Assembly: GCA_006384855.1 (NCBI GenBank)
Contig: VCJN01003029.1
Span: 62,001 to 126,000, forward strand
Length of the DNA stretch: 64,000 bases
Direction: 5' to 3'
Origin: Tetraselmis striata
Lineage: Eukaryota; Chlorophyta; Chlorodendrophyceae; Chlorodendrales; Chlorodendraceae
Part shown: in pieces, positions 45,152 through 55,926 of the stretch
Position numbering within the stretch: the first letter of the stretch is position 1
How the letters are laid out: every line of letters begins with the position of its first letter
The notes under the pieces: model-generated
Database searches by the model: none
What the model saw: only the letters and a program-made list of their open reading frames with translations
Told to the model about the DNA's origin: nothing
Program-made: the position numbers and the translations under genes

Positions 45152-47630
45152 TTTGGCCACCGTCCCCAACCCATCTTATATCCATAAATACGGAGAGCAA
45201 AAGCGATTTAGAGTTTGATAGGCATACATACTGTGAATAAATATGTTGAAAGCAGAAAATATCTCTCCCTGGGCATGGGTTTGCCCCTGGGCTGTCCTTG
45301 ACAGCAACCCGTTTAAAATCCATTTGGACCTGTAATTACACATCACTCCACTGATGAAATTCACCAATGGCAGTGCCTGCGGAACATTTGCTGCTGAAAA
45401 TTTGGTAGACATGTTGAGTACGAAGCCCTACGGCCTCTCCTGCTTCTGCACATTCGATTTGAGTACGAATTCTAAGCAAGCGTACATCACTTATTTAGTC
45501 CGTCTTCAGGTCTGCCTGAAGGAAGCTGCAGGTACTGCACAAAAGCAAACCCAGTCCACTGAAAATGTTGGCGTTTGAGCCAGTGCGAATGAAGACGGAG
45601 GGAGCCCCTCGCAGGCAATTATTATTTCTCGGTATATCTGGCAATTCCGGAATTGCTCGCAGGCAGCCCTACTTGTAAGTTGAATGCCGCTGCGAGAAAT
45701 GAACTCACCCATAATTTGAAGTCCATTAAAACACCCATAATTGGAAGTCCATTAAAACAGGACGGGGCATTCTTGCACCACTACAATGCAGAGCATAGAC
45801 AGCCGCGGGCTGGCAAAGTTGAGGTGCCTGGATCCTGCTGGAAAGGACCATGCAAAACAGGCAGCCAACATGTGCTGTTGTGGGTGGGAGCTACTTCCGG
45901 AGTGAACCGGCATGGCGGCTTGATATTATGGGTTGATGGCGGATGGCCTCCGTTATTCATGGCCCGGCCGCAGACCGCAGACTCAGCCAGTCACCCATTA
46001 CACCCGTCCTTGACAGAAATGGCAATGACGATAGGCCAAAAACAGTCTCCCATGCATAGAATCTCAGAGACCAGGTTTTGTACCAAGTTTTTGCGTACAA
46101 GTGAAATACAAACTCTAATTCAAATTTAGATCATGAGTCATCACATCGCTGAGTCCGGGTTGTCCAGACGCGTTACTCGGGCAGACATGTATGAAGGACC
46201 GGCAGCGAAGGGGGGGGGACACTTGTGGAGAGCGCGGTTTATCCTTCACAGCTTGGTGACGCACAGTACCTGGTAGGCACCGTGATGGTGAGCACACACC
46301 ACAGACTGCCGGTGGAAAAACACTCTAGTAAGTTTCAAGCTTTGCACCCTGTCCAACCTCCATGGTGTATGTTTGGGCTAGTGCGTTTTACAAAAACGTC
46401 AAGTGGGATGCACTTTCGCTCTGCCGGTCGTGGCAATGATACTCGCCGTAAGCATGCTGTAGTGCCAGCTCTCGCCTTCTCGACTGCCTCTCATGTGCCA
46501 ACACGCAAGCTGGGAAACCTGCAACGTGCGGCAGCTAAAGACTTCTTTAAAAGCTTGTTGTGCTGATGTACCCGGTATTTACAGGCTGGACAACATACGC
46601 ATGATGCACCGCTCCAGTACGTGCAAATTAATAGGAGCTCCAAGTGGGTCGTTATGTATCTGTTGTGCATACATGTTGGCCGTGGTCCGCGCACTCCCTT
46701 AGCGCCATACATATAATAATAAAAATATACCAAGCGCATCGTTTATAATGATCAGCAAACCCTGATATTCTTGCAGCGAGCTTCCACGGTACATGCATGA
46801 GCAGATCATTCACACCATATATTGTCCACAACTAAAAGCACTAGTAGCCAAAAACTGCAGGGGGATTGTCTGACCTGTATCGACCAGTACGCTTCACTGC
46901 TACACAGAGTCAATGACCCTGGGATCATATATACACAATAAACCTCATGTATTGAGCGACTATCTCACTGTCATGTGCATAATTGCCATCGCATACTTTG
47001 CTGCCCCCTGCGCGCAGTATATGATGCGTAAACAGCAGCATGATAAAGCCAAGTTTCCAGCTGCTCTGACGGGTGCTGACGCAGTAAACATAACACCGCG
47101 AATGAAACCTTTACATGCCTGGCGGCCGGAGGTGAAGTGTAGACGAAACTACATCGGATGTTTACATAGGTTGCATGCAAACCCAATCTGAGGCTTAGAA
47201 CAATAAGAACACTGCGAATGGGAACTCTCCATGCATGGCGTTGGGCTCTAGCACTACATATGCACGTTATGGGCTGGTTGAGCGTAACCCCGGCCGGCAG
47301 CGACCCGCCCCACACGCAGCGGTACGGGTGCCTCAGCCCCGTCCCCGAACGTGAAAGCTCGATAGGGCAGCCCCCCCGCCCCCAACCCCTAGTACCACTT
47401 TGATTTAACATCTACATGATTCAAGTTCCCTCGTTGGAACCCGTGAGAAAACACTCCGGTGGGTGGGCGCGGGGCGGGCAATGCCTAGTAGTCGGTACTC
47501 CGGAAGTGAAGGTGTACCAAAAGTATTGCTGACGCTCTTCTTAGTATCTTCCACCACACGCAGTCAATCTCCCTGGTTCCGGATCTAGTCAAAATCCAGC
47601 CAGGGTTGCGGGGCCTGAAAGCCCTGCCCC
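45152..47630. other. Gene-poor intergenic DNA
   Basis: No convincing gene. About 47125-47200 carries the AAGTGTAGAC-GAAACTACA...GAGGCTTA repeat also seen near 56300 and 38740. A tandem CCATTAAAACACCCATAATTGGAAGT-like duplication (about 45716-45760) is present. Short frames here lack coding character. Confidence 0.4.
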
Positions 47631-47639
47631 AAGGCTTGG

Positions 47640-48030
47640 TATCATGTTTGCTACTGGCAGTTGGGGTTTCCTTTGTACTCCCTTGTCTAGTTAGCATGCG
47701 CGGTAGTGGGGCGGTACGGCACAAGTTTCCACGTGTGTCCACGTGGCGTGCTGCCCGCACCGCCCGAGGCGTTGCACCAACCCTACAGCAAGTCGGCATT
47801 TTTATCGTTGACGCACTGCCACGGGCGGAAGCTGCCTGCCGTATGACCATACGGCACTACCCTGCCTGTGGTTTGCGACTCAGCCATCCCGGGTAGCGCT
47901 GCTCCTGCTGAAGCGTTGCTGCTTTGCCGTGTGTTTAAACGCATCAGGTGGGCTTGTCTCTCCCCAGAATCTTCCTGTGTTGCCGCGCATCCACCATGGG
48001 GTCGCGCCGCGACAGAGGTCGTGTCGTCGT
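47640..48030 (+). repeat. Left direct repeat flanking the 67-bp minisatellite
   Basis: Matches 49910-50400 in the same orientation: TTTCCACGTGTNTCCACGTG, GTGGCGTGCTGCCC, TTTTATCGTTGACGCACTGCC, GCCATCCCGGGTAGCGCTGC, then a CACCATGG-GTCGCGCCGCGACAG end. The arrangement is two direct repeats around a tandem array. Confidence 0.8.
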
Positions 48031-48369
48031 GACATGCAAGGTCTTCAGTGTACACGCCACTCAGAAGTGATGCCCGGCGCCCAGCTCAAGGACATGTCTC
48101 GCTGGCTGGAAAGCGGTCGACGACTGTCCAGAGCACACCGAGCGCCGGCTCCCCGAGCCCACAACCAGTGTCTCACACAGACGACCATTCAACTGATACA
48201 GGGGGAACGCTCTTCACGCCTTGCGACGCAAGAGCCCCCATGCTGCTGGCCTTCGGCTCGCCGGCAAAGAAGGCTGTCAACTCCGGGCATGAACGATCCA
48301 TGCGCCGGTGGTATGTGCATCCGCAACGCTCTCCGCGCCAGAATCATCGGGCTACCCCTCGCAGCCCCT

Positions 48370-49700
48370 GATTCACGCAGCTGGTCGGCGCTAACCGGCC
48401 ACCGTTGTCTACCGCCCTTGCCCAGGCTACCCACGCAGTCGGTGGGAGCCATTAAGCCGCCATTGCACGCAGCTGGTCGGCGCCAACGGGCCGCCACTGC
48501 ACCATGTGCCCCGGTTGCCCTTGCAGCCCGGGCACGCAGCTTGTCGGCGCCACCACCCTGTCACTGCGCCATGTGCCGTGGTCGATTCCGCAGCCCTAGC
48601 ACGCAGCTGGTTGGCGCCAACGGGCGGGCCCCCCTCACTACACCATATGCCCCGGTTGCCCCTGCAGCCCGGGCACGCATCTGGTCGGCGCCAACAAGCC
48701 GCCACTGCATCTTGTGCCCCGGTTGCTCTCACAGCCCGAGCAAGCAGTTGGTCGGCGCCAACGTACCGCCGCTTCACCATTCATGTGCCCCGGTTACTTC
48801 ACAACCTAGGCCCGCAGCTGGTCGGCGCCATCTGGCCGCCACTATACCATGTGCCCCGGTTGCCCTTGCAGCCCGGGCACGCAGCTGGTTGGCGCCAACT
48901 GGTCGCCACTGCACCATGTGCCCCGGTTGCCCTTGCAGCCCTGGCACGCAGCTTGTCGGCGCCACCACCCTGTCACTGCCCCATGTGCCGTGGTCGATTC
49001 CGCAGCCCTAGCACGCAGCTGGTCGGCGCCAACGGGCCGCCACTGCATTTTATGCCCCGGTTGCTCCCACAGCCCTAGCACGCAGCTGGTCGGCGCCAAC
49101 GGGCCGCCGCTTTAACATTCATGTGCCCCGGTTACTTCGCAGCCCGGGCATGGAGCTCATCGGCGCCAACGGGCCGCCACTGCACCTTGTGTACCGGTTG
49201 CCCCGGTTGCCCCGCGACCCGCATGGTGCCCCTGCAGCCAGGGCACGCGGCTGGTCGGCGCCATGACGCTGTCACTGCGCCATTTGCCCCGGTCGCTTCC
49301 GCGGCCCGGGCAAGCAGCATGATGTAAGCGCCAAGAGGGTAACGATCCGCCACTGCGCCATCATCCCTGTTTGCTCTTGCCGCTAGAGCACGCAGCAGGT
49401 CGGCACCACGGGGCTGCCTCAGCACATTGTGCCCTGTCACTTCCGCAGTCCTGGCATGCAGTTGGTCGACGCCAACGGCCCGCCACTCCCAAGCTGTGCC
49501 CCGCCGGGTACTTCGCAGCCCGGGCACGCAGTTCGTTGCCACCGACAGACCGCAGCTGCACCTTGTGCCCGGGTTGCTTCCACAGCCCGAGCAAGCAGTT
49601 GGTCAACGCCGATGGGCCGTCACTCCACCCTCTGGCCAGGTCGCTCCTGCGCTTCCGGCATGCAGTCGGTCGGCAACATCAGGCCACTGCCGCACCCCTC
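48370..49700 (+). repeat. GC-rich minisatellite, 67-bp unit, about 20 copies
   Basis: Unit begins GCTGGTCGGCGCCAACGGGC and ends CAGCCCGGGCACGCA. It is repeated head to tail with a variable middle (CCATGTGCCCCGGTTGCCCT or GTGCCGTGGTCGATTCCGC). Because 67 is not a multiple of three, repeats rotate through reading frames and create long spurious Pro/Ala/Cys-rich frames on both strands. No unique spacers, so it is not a CRISPR array. Confidence 0.9.
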
Positions 49701-49909
49701 GCTCGGCTGCCCCCTGCAGCCCCAGCCCGGCGCAGAGCTGGCTACATACTACGACGTCAACTTCCCCCCGCCCGTCCTCCGCGTATCCCGCCACGCAATG
49801 TATGCTAGCAATTTTCTTTGGGGCAGTCGCTGCCGTCCCACCCGGCGGATGCCCTGCGGCCGCCGCACAAGATCGGTGTCGGCAGGATGCATGCGCCCCC
49901 CTCTCTCTC

Positions 49910-50400
49910 GAAATGTTTACTACAAGTAGTGGGGGTTTCCCGTGTCTACTTAACAAGCGCGGCACATCACTAGTTTCCACGTGTATCCACGTGGCGTGCT
50001 GCCCACACCACCCGAGGCGCTGTATCAACCCAGCAGCAGCTCAACATTTTCATCGTTGACGCACTTCCATGGGCGGAGCTCCCTGCCGTGCGACCGTACG
50101 GCACCACCCCGCGTGCGGTTCCCGACGCAGCCATCCCGTGGCGTACTGCCCACACCACCCGAGGCGCTGTATCAACCCAGCAGCAACTCAACATTTTCAT
50201 CGTTGACGCACTTCCACTGGCGGAGCTCCCTGCCGTGCGACTGTACGGCACCACACCGCGTGCGGTTCCCGCCGCAGCCACCCCGGGTAGCGCTGCTCCC
50301 GCATGCTGCTTCATCGTGTGCTTAAAAGCACCAGGGAGCTTGTCTGTCCCCATCTCCCTTTGTCGCGGCGCACCCACCATGGAGTCGCGCCGCGACAGCT
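49910..50400 (+). repeat. Right direct repeat with internal 147-bp tandem duplication
   Basis: Partner of 47640-48030. Here the segment starting GTGGCGTGCTGCCCACACC (49991) is duplicated in tandem starting at 50138, so the module with CAACATTTTCATCGTTGACG appears twice. Confidence 0.8.
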
Positions 50401-50501
50401 ACACCCACCCTTCCTCACTTTCATTTCTCGGGTCTGCTTTCTAGGCTTTCTAGCGCCTGCCAAATCTTGTAATGAACCCAAATTATCTTTTCGGCAACAT
50501 G

Positions 50502-50524
50502 CCCCCCCCCCCCCCCCCCCCCCC
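50502..50524 (+). repeat. Poly-C tract, 23 bases
   Basis: Uninterrupted C run between the minisatellite block and the LINE fragment. Confidence 0.9.
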
Positions 50525-50689
50525 ATCCCTCTCTTATTGAACTCCCGGTTTGGGTGCGCTAGGCCAAAACCCTGGACTTGGCACCTGAGCTTGGTCTGGA
50601 GACACTAATACCTTTATTACAATGAATCCCCCTTTAGTGAACCTACCCTGAGCCACCGCATCCACACGGTCCGCTTCGCAAAGCTCGAT

Positions 50690-52010
50690 GCGCGTATGCC
50701 TACAAGCGGCCCTGACAGTGACCGCTTCCGGGGCCGCCTCTTAAGCGATGCGACAGCGTTCCTGGTGACTGATCCTCCAAGTGAGGGTCGCCTTGGCGAA
50801 GTCCGTGAGCGTTCCCCCGATACTACGATGCCATTTTCCGCGTTGCCGCTTGCCGCCCACTCGGCCTTCCGTGGCTCCTGTCCTCTCCCTCGGAGAGCCC
50901 TGTCCTTGTGGTTTTTGCCCCTTCTCGGTACAAGGCATTCTGGCCCGTTTTGAGGCTGCTCGCGTGGAGTTCACTCCTTCATATTGGGCGGTCACGTACG
51001 CTGATCACGTGGCACGTTGCTATGGGGGCGACTGCAATCACGCCGCACACAATGGGCGGCACATGGTCTTTCCGACGTTTGCCACGACGTGAAGTCCGCC
51101 CTGGGCGTGGGTGTCTAGATCCTCACGGACCCGTCGGTGCTTGTTTCTCTTCCGAAGGGCAACGACGGCCAGCCGGCCGATGTTGGGCTTTCCGGGTATG
51201 GTGGTATTCGCGGGAACACGGTTGCTGTCGATACCACCATTGCTCCTATCCGTGTCAAGGCAGCTAGGATCCAACGACTGCATTGCGGGCCGCACAGCGC
51301 CACAAAAATCCAAAAGTATGACGAGTGTGAGGCGCAGTAGTGCAGTGCCGTATTGAGACAAGGACAAGTGGTTTGAGCAGACGGATTCTGGTTACATGCC
51401 GGCTGACCGCCGGCTTATAACTGGAAGGTCGTGGCAGATTGGGCTAGAGGTCACGGATGACCGGGCAGTAGCAGTCAGATGGCACCACATGCAATATTAT
51501 TATAACAGATGTAGGCCGCGGGGATTACCCTCGGGCGCTGGGCGCATGCAAGCATACGAGTATAGTCGAAAAGATAATGAGGACGATGGATTACAAGTAT
51601 TATGTAAATGATGATATATGTAACACAGTGGTACGGATATAGGTGCATGCATAGGTAGGGTTGGGGAACATACCCGAACAACGAGGGTGTCCGAAACGCC
51701 GCCGGCATGCTTCGCTTTGTTCCTTTCGCCGTCTCCGAGAACGGCTCGTTGGCCCCGCACGGTGAGCCTTCTTGGTGCAACTCGCGAAAGCTAGCCACAC
51801 GCACACTGGCCAGAAAATCGACCAGCTTTTCCCTGCGTGGCGGCGCCGTTTCTGCTTGCTCATCAACATGGCACATGCAGACAACGTGCTTGGCGGGGTC
51901 GCGGCGGCGCGCGCGGCACGTGTTGGTGCTCCTGCGACTCGCTCGTCAGCATGTGTTGCTATGACCTGGGTCATCGGCTGCAAGCGCCCTCGCCGCGGCT
52001 GATGGCCCAC
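50690..52010 (+). mobile_element. LINE 3' end (C-terminal reverse-transcriptase ORF region), plus copy
   Basis: Plus-strand frames, after removing the insertion at 51326-51680, read a Cys/His knuckle (HVARCYGGDCNHAAHNGRHM), then GGIRGNTVAVDTTIAP, KIQKYDE, and then FVPFAVSE with a G-S-L-A-P-H segment. The order knuckle, V-D-x-T-I, K-x-x-K-Y, F-V-P-F-A-x-x is that of the C-terminal region of non-LTR retrotransposon ORF2-type proteins. The reverse transcriptase core is absent, so this is a 5'-truncated copy, as is usual for LINEs. It has frame disruptions. An inverted second copy lies at 52436-53700. Confidence 0.6.
51326..51680. mobile_element. Probable solo LTR inserted in the LINE copy, fossil
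   Basis: About 355 bp that interrupt the LINE fragment. The insert starts TGTGAGG and ends GAACA (TG...CA termini) and is flanked by ACGAG at 51321-51325 and 51681-51685, a 5-bp target duplication. The inverted LINE copy at about 52755-52770 keeps the uninterrupted site, with ACGAG present once. TG...CA ends plus a 5-bp duplication fit a solo long terminal repeat; no internal coding region is present. Confidence 0.6.
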
Positions 52011-52436
52011 CCCTGGCTAGGCGGTGGTCACCTTTGGTTTCCTATTCCCCTTTCGGGTTATTTCTGGTCTTACCTTGGCTTTCAGTGTTTCCCTGGACCC
52101 TTTGGTTCCTTGGCAACTTGGTGACTTCTTGGTTCTCATGGCTCTTCCTTGGTTTTGAGTTCCTGGCCTGCTTGACCCTTGGTTCCAGGCTTATATTTCT
52201 CTTTTCTGGCAACCTTTCACAATTGCTTTTTTATTTATTATAGAAGGGCTTTCACAAAAGCGCAGTACAAACAGAACTAACAGCAACTATGAAAGGTTTC
52301 CAGCGAAAGAGAGACATAAGCATGAAACCAAGGTCGAGCAGGAGGTTAGGGAGCCAAGAACTAAGAAGGAGGCAAGGGAACCACGAAGTCACTTAGCTGC
52401 CAGGAACCAAAGGGACCCCCGCCCCGGGGTAGGCTA
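52010..52436. repeat. Centre of a large imperfect palindrome
   Basis: The two LINE copies face away from this spacer. The spacer is itself partly self-complementary: CCTTTGGTTCCTTGGCAACT and following text at about 52100 pair with AGTCACTTAGCTGCCAGGAA and following text at about 52390. The whole 51.2-52.9 kb block is thus an imperfect inverted repeat. Confidence 0.65.
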
Positions 52437-52860
52437 TCAGCCGCGGCGAGGACGCTTGCAGCCAATGACCCGGGTCATAGCAACACAAATCGACGAGCGA
52501 CGCGACGCGGGCGCAGGAGCACCATCACGTGCCGCACGCGCGGCCGCGACCCCGCCAAGCACGTTGTCTGCATGTGCCATGTTGATGAGCAAGGAGAAAC
52601 GGCGGCGCCACGCATACAAGAGCTGGCCGATTTTTTGGCCAGTGTGTGTGGCTAGCTTTCGCGAGCTCCACCAAGAAAGCCTCGGCGTGCGGGACCAGCG
52701 AGCCAAACTCGGAAACGGCGAAAGGAACAAAGCGAAGCATGCCGCCGGCGTTTCGGACACCCTCGTCATACTTTTGGATTTTGTGGCGCTCTCCAGCCGG
52801 CAAAGCAGTCGTTGGATCCGAGCTTGACACGCCGAGGATAGGGGCAATGGTGGTATCGAC

Positions 52861-53619
52861 CAAGGTTGGGCTGCAGTCCACTTTCCAGTACTGCATGCTG
52901 CAGTGCAGTACTGCAGGCTGCAGGCAGGCTGCAGTATTGCAGGCTGCAGGCAAGCTGCAGTGCAGGCTGCAGTGCAGGCTGCAGTCAACATGCTGCAGTA
53001 CTGCAGGCCGCAGGCAGGCTGCAGTGCAGGCTGCAGTCATCAGGCTGCAGTACTGCAGGCTGCAGTGCATGATACAGTGCAGACTGCAGTAGCACTAAAA
53101 CTGTTGATTATAGGGAAGGGATGAGTGATGTGCACACGGTTCAGAGTCCGGGCCACGTGTGAGGGGATGCACTTATGGTGGCAAGAGTCTGTGCTACTCC
53201 GAGGTTGTGAGGGTGAATGTATCGTGGGATCGAACCCAATGCCTGGTGCGTTTTGCGCATTATCCTTACAGTTGGTGCTTCTACGCACGCGGATCCGGGT
53301 TCGATCCCGCGGAGAAACATACAATATGATATGATATCCCGCAATGCTGGACGACCCGGCCAACGCGGATCGCCACCGAATCCAAGCCGAAACGTTGCTG
53401 GAGGAGCAGGCTGCAGTGCATGATACAGTGCAGACTGCAGTAGCACTAAAACTGTTGATTATAGGGAAGGGCGGGACAGAGAAGGGCATATTTGTGGGGC
53501 ACTTTGGGTAACTGCACTGCAGCCCCTTTTCGGGAAATACCGCAGGCTGCAGTGCAGTAGCTTAACTGCAGGCTGCAGTTTCTGCAGTCTGCAGTGCAGT
53601 AGATACTGCAGCCCAACCC
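52861..53619. mobile_element. CTGCAG-rich inverted-terminal-repeat element with 10-bp target duplication
   Basis: 759 bp flanked by TGGTATCGAC at 52851-52860 and 53620-53629. The ends are inverted repeats: GGTTGGGCTGCAGT at the left and its reverse complement ACTGCAGCCCAACC at the right. The LINE plus copy (about 51220-51245) shows the uninterrupted site with TGGTATCGAC once. The interior is mostly degenerate CTGCAG(T/G) repeats that can fold on themselves. No coding capacity. A 9-11-bp duplication fits a Mutator-like or foldback non-autonomous DNA transposon. A 286-bp sequence is nested inside (53121-53406). Confidence 0.7.
53121..53406. mobile_element. 286-bp insertion flanked by a 65-bp direct repeat
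   Basis: The 65 bases 53056-53120, ending TTGATTATAGGGAAGGG, recur at 53407-53471, so the intervening 286 bp look inserted or framed by a local duplication. The insert starts ATGAGTGATG and carries the GGTTCAGAGTCCGGGCCACG word shared with 40165-40207, plus two GGGTTCGATCCC-type palindromic words (one as its complement). They resemble tRNA T-arms but do not complete a tRNA fold. Possibly a tRNA-related SINE. Confidence 0.5.
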
Positions 53620-53699
53620 TGGTATCGACAGCAACCGTGTTTCCGCGGGTACCGATTGCTGTCACAATTGCTTTTTGTTCTGCTTTTAGTGCGTACATG

Positions 53700-54576
53700 T
53701 TCAAGCACTGCTGATGTAACCCCTATAGCGAACGAGGGGAAGCGGGGGCACGAATGTGCTTGCCAGTACTTGACTCCATACCCCTAAATGAACCCAACCC
53801 TTGAGTGAACAGTGGGGAGGGGCCCCGAATTTTCACGGTTAAAAAAAATACCCCGCCACTACAGTGGAGGTAATCCTTACCTGATATATGTAGATATGGA
53901 GCATAATTTTGCAAAATTAATGCATGCCGGGCGGTAATCCCTCGCTGCTACGCGGTACATTCTCGTACGTACTATTCCTCGTACGGACTCGCCGACTCTG
54001 TAGTCAAAATAACTACACTAGTGATCGTGCACGGATCCGTGCAAATATAAAACGGCACCTGTACTCATTCGTGATTCATCGTCTGCTGCTGATGGACGAG
54101 CAAACACCATTACGAGTAGTACGTCTCCGCGCCGCCTTATTGGATGTAGTTCTATGTATGGGCCACATATAGTTGCTATATATGGGCGGGCGCTCCGTTG
54201 TCGCTTTCGGAATTGCCTGCTACAGATGGGGTACCAGAACTTATACCAGTACTTATACCTGGTTGTACCGAACTGGAACCTCGTCAGGATGGGCGTAGGT
54301 ATTTTAAACGACGACGTCGTGCGCGTATTGAAACGAGTTTGCACTGCCCCCTACCCCTCGCGGCCTCGCGCTCGAGCTTTGCCGTACACCACTCGAAGCG
54401 GACAAAGTAAGTCTGTCAGTTCTCTGAGAGTTGTCCCGTACTCGCTCTGTCACGCACGCGTTCACGGCTCAAGAGAGGGAGAGCGGACGGTGGCAGAGCA
54501 GCAGGCCTCTGGCAACCCGACGCCCCCCCCGAGCGCCTACTCCGCCAGTCGCGCGAGTCCGCGCACAGCTGGCTAG
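53700..54576. other. Intergenic region upstream of Elf1
   Basis: No gene recognised. The last 250 bases are GC- and CT-rich and probably hold the Elf1 promoter and 5' leader. An open plus-strand frame overlapping the leader (54154-54576) lacks recognisable features. Confidence 0.35.
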
Positions 54577-55357
54577 ATGGGCAAGCGCAAGTCGTCCAAG
54601 CCGCCGCCACCGAAGAAGAGGTCCAAGATGGAAACCACCTTCACTTGCCCCTTCTGCAACCACGAGAAGAGCATTCAGGTCACGATACACCGCCAGCCCC
54701 AGAACACCTTACGTGGCACCTTCTGTAGGGTGCTTGCATGTAGAGAAGGCCAAGTTCGCTGCGCACATATTGTTTAGTTGTTTTACAATTCTACCACCCG
54801 TATACTTGAAAGAGCGAAGCACCCCTGCTACTACATAAAGTGCTAACCTGCGCTGCCGCTGGCGAAACAAGTGTGCCCTGTGTGCCCGCGGGTGCACAAA
54901 ACTCCCACACCGAGAGTGGCGATGTTCGACCACGAACGCGGTATCTTTCTCGGGGCAGGTTCACCGGCATAATCGGCATAAACGTCATCAGCCAGTGGCG
55001 TTTTCCGCAGCCCATATCACAGTCAGGCCCAGTGCGCCGGTTTGAGCCGGTGCGCGCCACTGTTTGTGAGTGGCCTCACAAGCTCCACACAAGTCGGCAG
55101 TGGGAAGCGCAGTGAAGGGAAGTGGGCGGGGGGCGGGGAGGCGCCTGGACTCGCGCGCAAGCTGGGCTGAGCTAGCTAGCGGGGCTGAGCTGCTTGCTGC
55201 GGATGACGTTCAGGTGAAGATGCTGTTCAAGACGAAGCGCGCGGAGGCCAAGTGCTCCACCTGCGGGGAGTACTTCAACTGCGATATCACCAACATTAGT
55301 GAGGAGATAGATGTGTACAGCGAGTGGATAGACGCGTGCGAAAAGGTGAACGGGTGA
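54577..55357 (+). CDS. ELF1: Transcription elongation factor Elf1 (ELOF1), two exons
   Basis: Exons 54577-54678 and 55214-55357 with a 535-bp GT-AG intron in phase 0; 81 aa, close to the 83 aa of human ELOF1. It starts [17 protein letters not shown], the basic tail typical of the family. Then [11 protein letters not shown] provides the first zinc-binding pair (C24-xx-C27); exon 2 gives CSTCGEYF (C48-xx-C51), then [17 protein letters not shown], the most conserved stretch of Elf1. The protein binds the RNA polymerase II elongation complex in the nucleus, aids passage through nucleosomes and takes part in transcription-coupled repair. All four zinc cysteines are present. The stop follows VNG directly, so a further exon is unlikely. 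Confidence 0.95.
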
Positions 55358-55359
55358 GG

Positions 55360-55926
55360 TGGAGGGCGGCGGCGCTGGCTGACTGTTTTAAGTACATTTG
55401 TCCTTCTGGTTTGCCCTGGCTCGGAGTGCAGTGCTCCGGCAGCGCATGAGTCGGCTGGCCGGACCAACTGGCCCGGCGTGTGGGTCATCCGACATGGTAT
55501 GCGCGTGCACCCCATTGGTAGATTCGCGGGGTTGCCGGGGTGGGGGGTGGGGGGGGGGTGGGGGGGGGACGCGGCATTGCGCACGATCTATATGGGAAAA
55601 CAGAGTGACTGCATCACAGCCACAGGAAGGCACATGGAGCAAAATGGGACTGCATTGCTATGTACGGACGGAAGAAGCGCCTTCGGCAACGGCATGCGAT
55701 ACATTGTGGCAGGGCATGACACATGCACGCACGCCCTGTGCAGTAAGTACAGACAGCCGCAAAACGACGCCAAGCGGATGGTGAAGCCCCATCAACAGAG
55801 CTTGATAACATTCATGACAGCGCTCAGGGCGGCAAGCAGCTCCGGCAGCAGCATGGCATGCACGGCGACGGCGTGTGGTGTGGCACGCACAACCATTCGC
55901 CCCCTAGTGCAGCCCTGGAACGGCGC
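55360..55926. other. 3' intergenic region between convergent genes
   Basis: Lies between the ends of Elf1 (plus) and the carrier gene (minus). A near-continuous G tract with T interruptions sits at about 55540-55569. No exon seen. Confidence 0.5.

Larger units (their letters stand above)
52436..53700 (-). mobile_element. LINE 3' end, inverted minus copy
   Basis: Reverse-complement counterpart of the plus copy. 52436-52860 reads, on the minus strand, IQKYDEGVRNAGGMLRFVPF and the following AVSEFGSL segment. After the insertion at 52861-53619, similarity resumes at 53620-53690 (V-D-T and GNTVA region). It lacks the solo LTR present in the plus copy, and the plus copy lacks this insertion, so each copy records the other's empty site. 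Confidence 0.65.

Noticed and set aside
47929-49078. Long plus-strand open frames (up to 360 aa) rich in Pro, Ala and Cys
   Set aside because: They are created by the 67-bp GC-rich minisatellite, whose unit rotates through all frames; no start, splice or domain evidence.
48370-49700. CRISPR-like array
   Set aside because: Units are contiguous and diverged with no unique spacers between them, and the sequence is clearly eukaryotic.
53217-53310. tRNA gene suggested by GGGTTCGATCCC and its complement
   Set aside because: The T-arm stem does not pair over five bases and no anticodon or acceptor stem can be drawn; treated as part of a SINE-like insertion.
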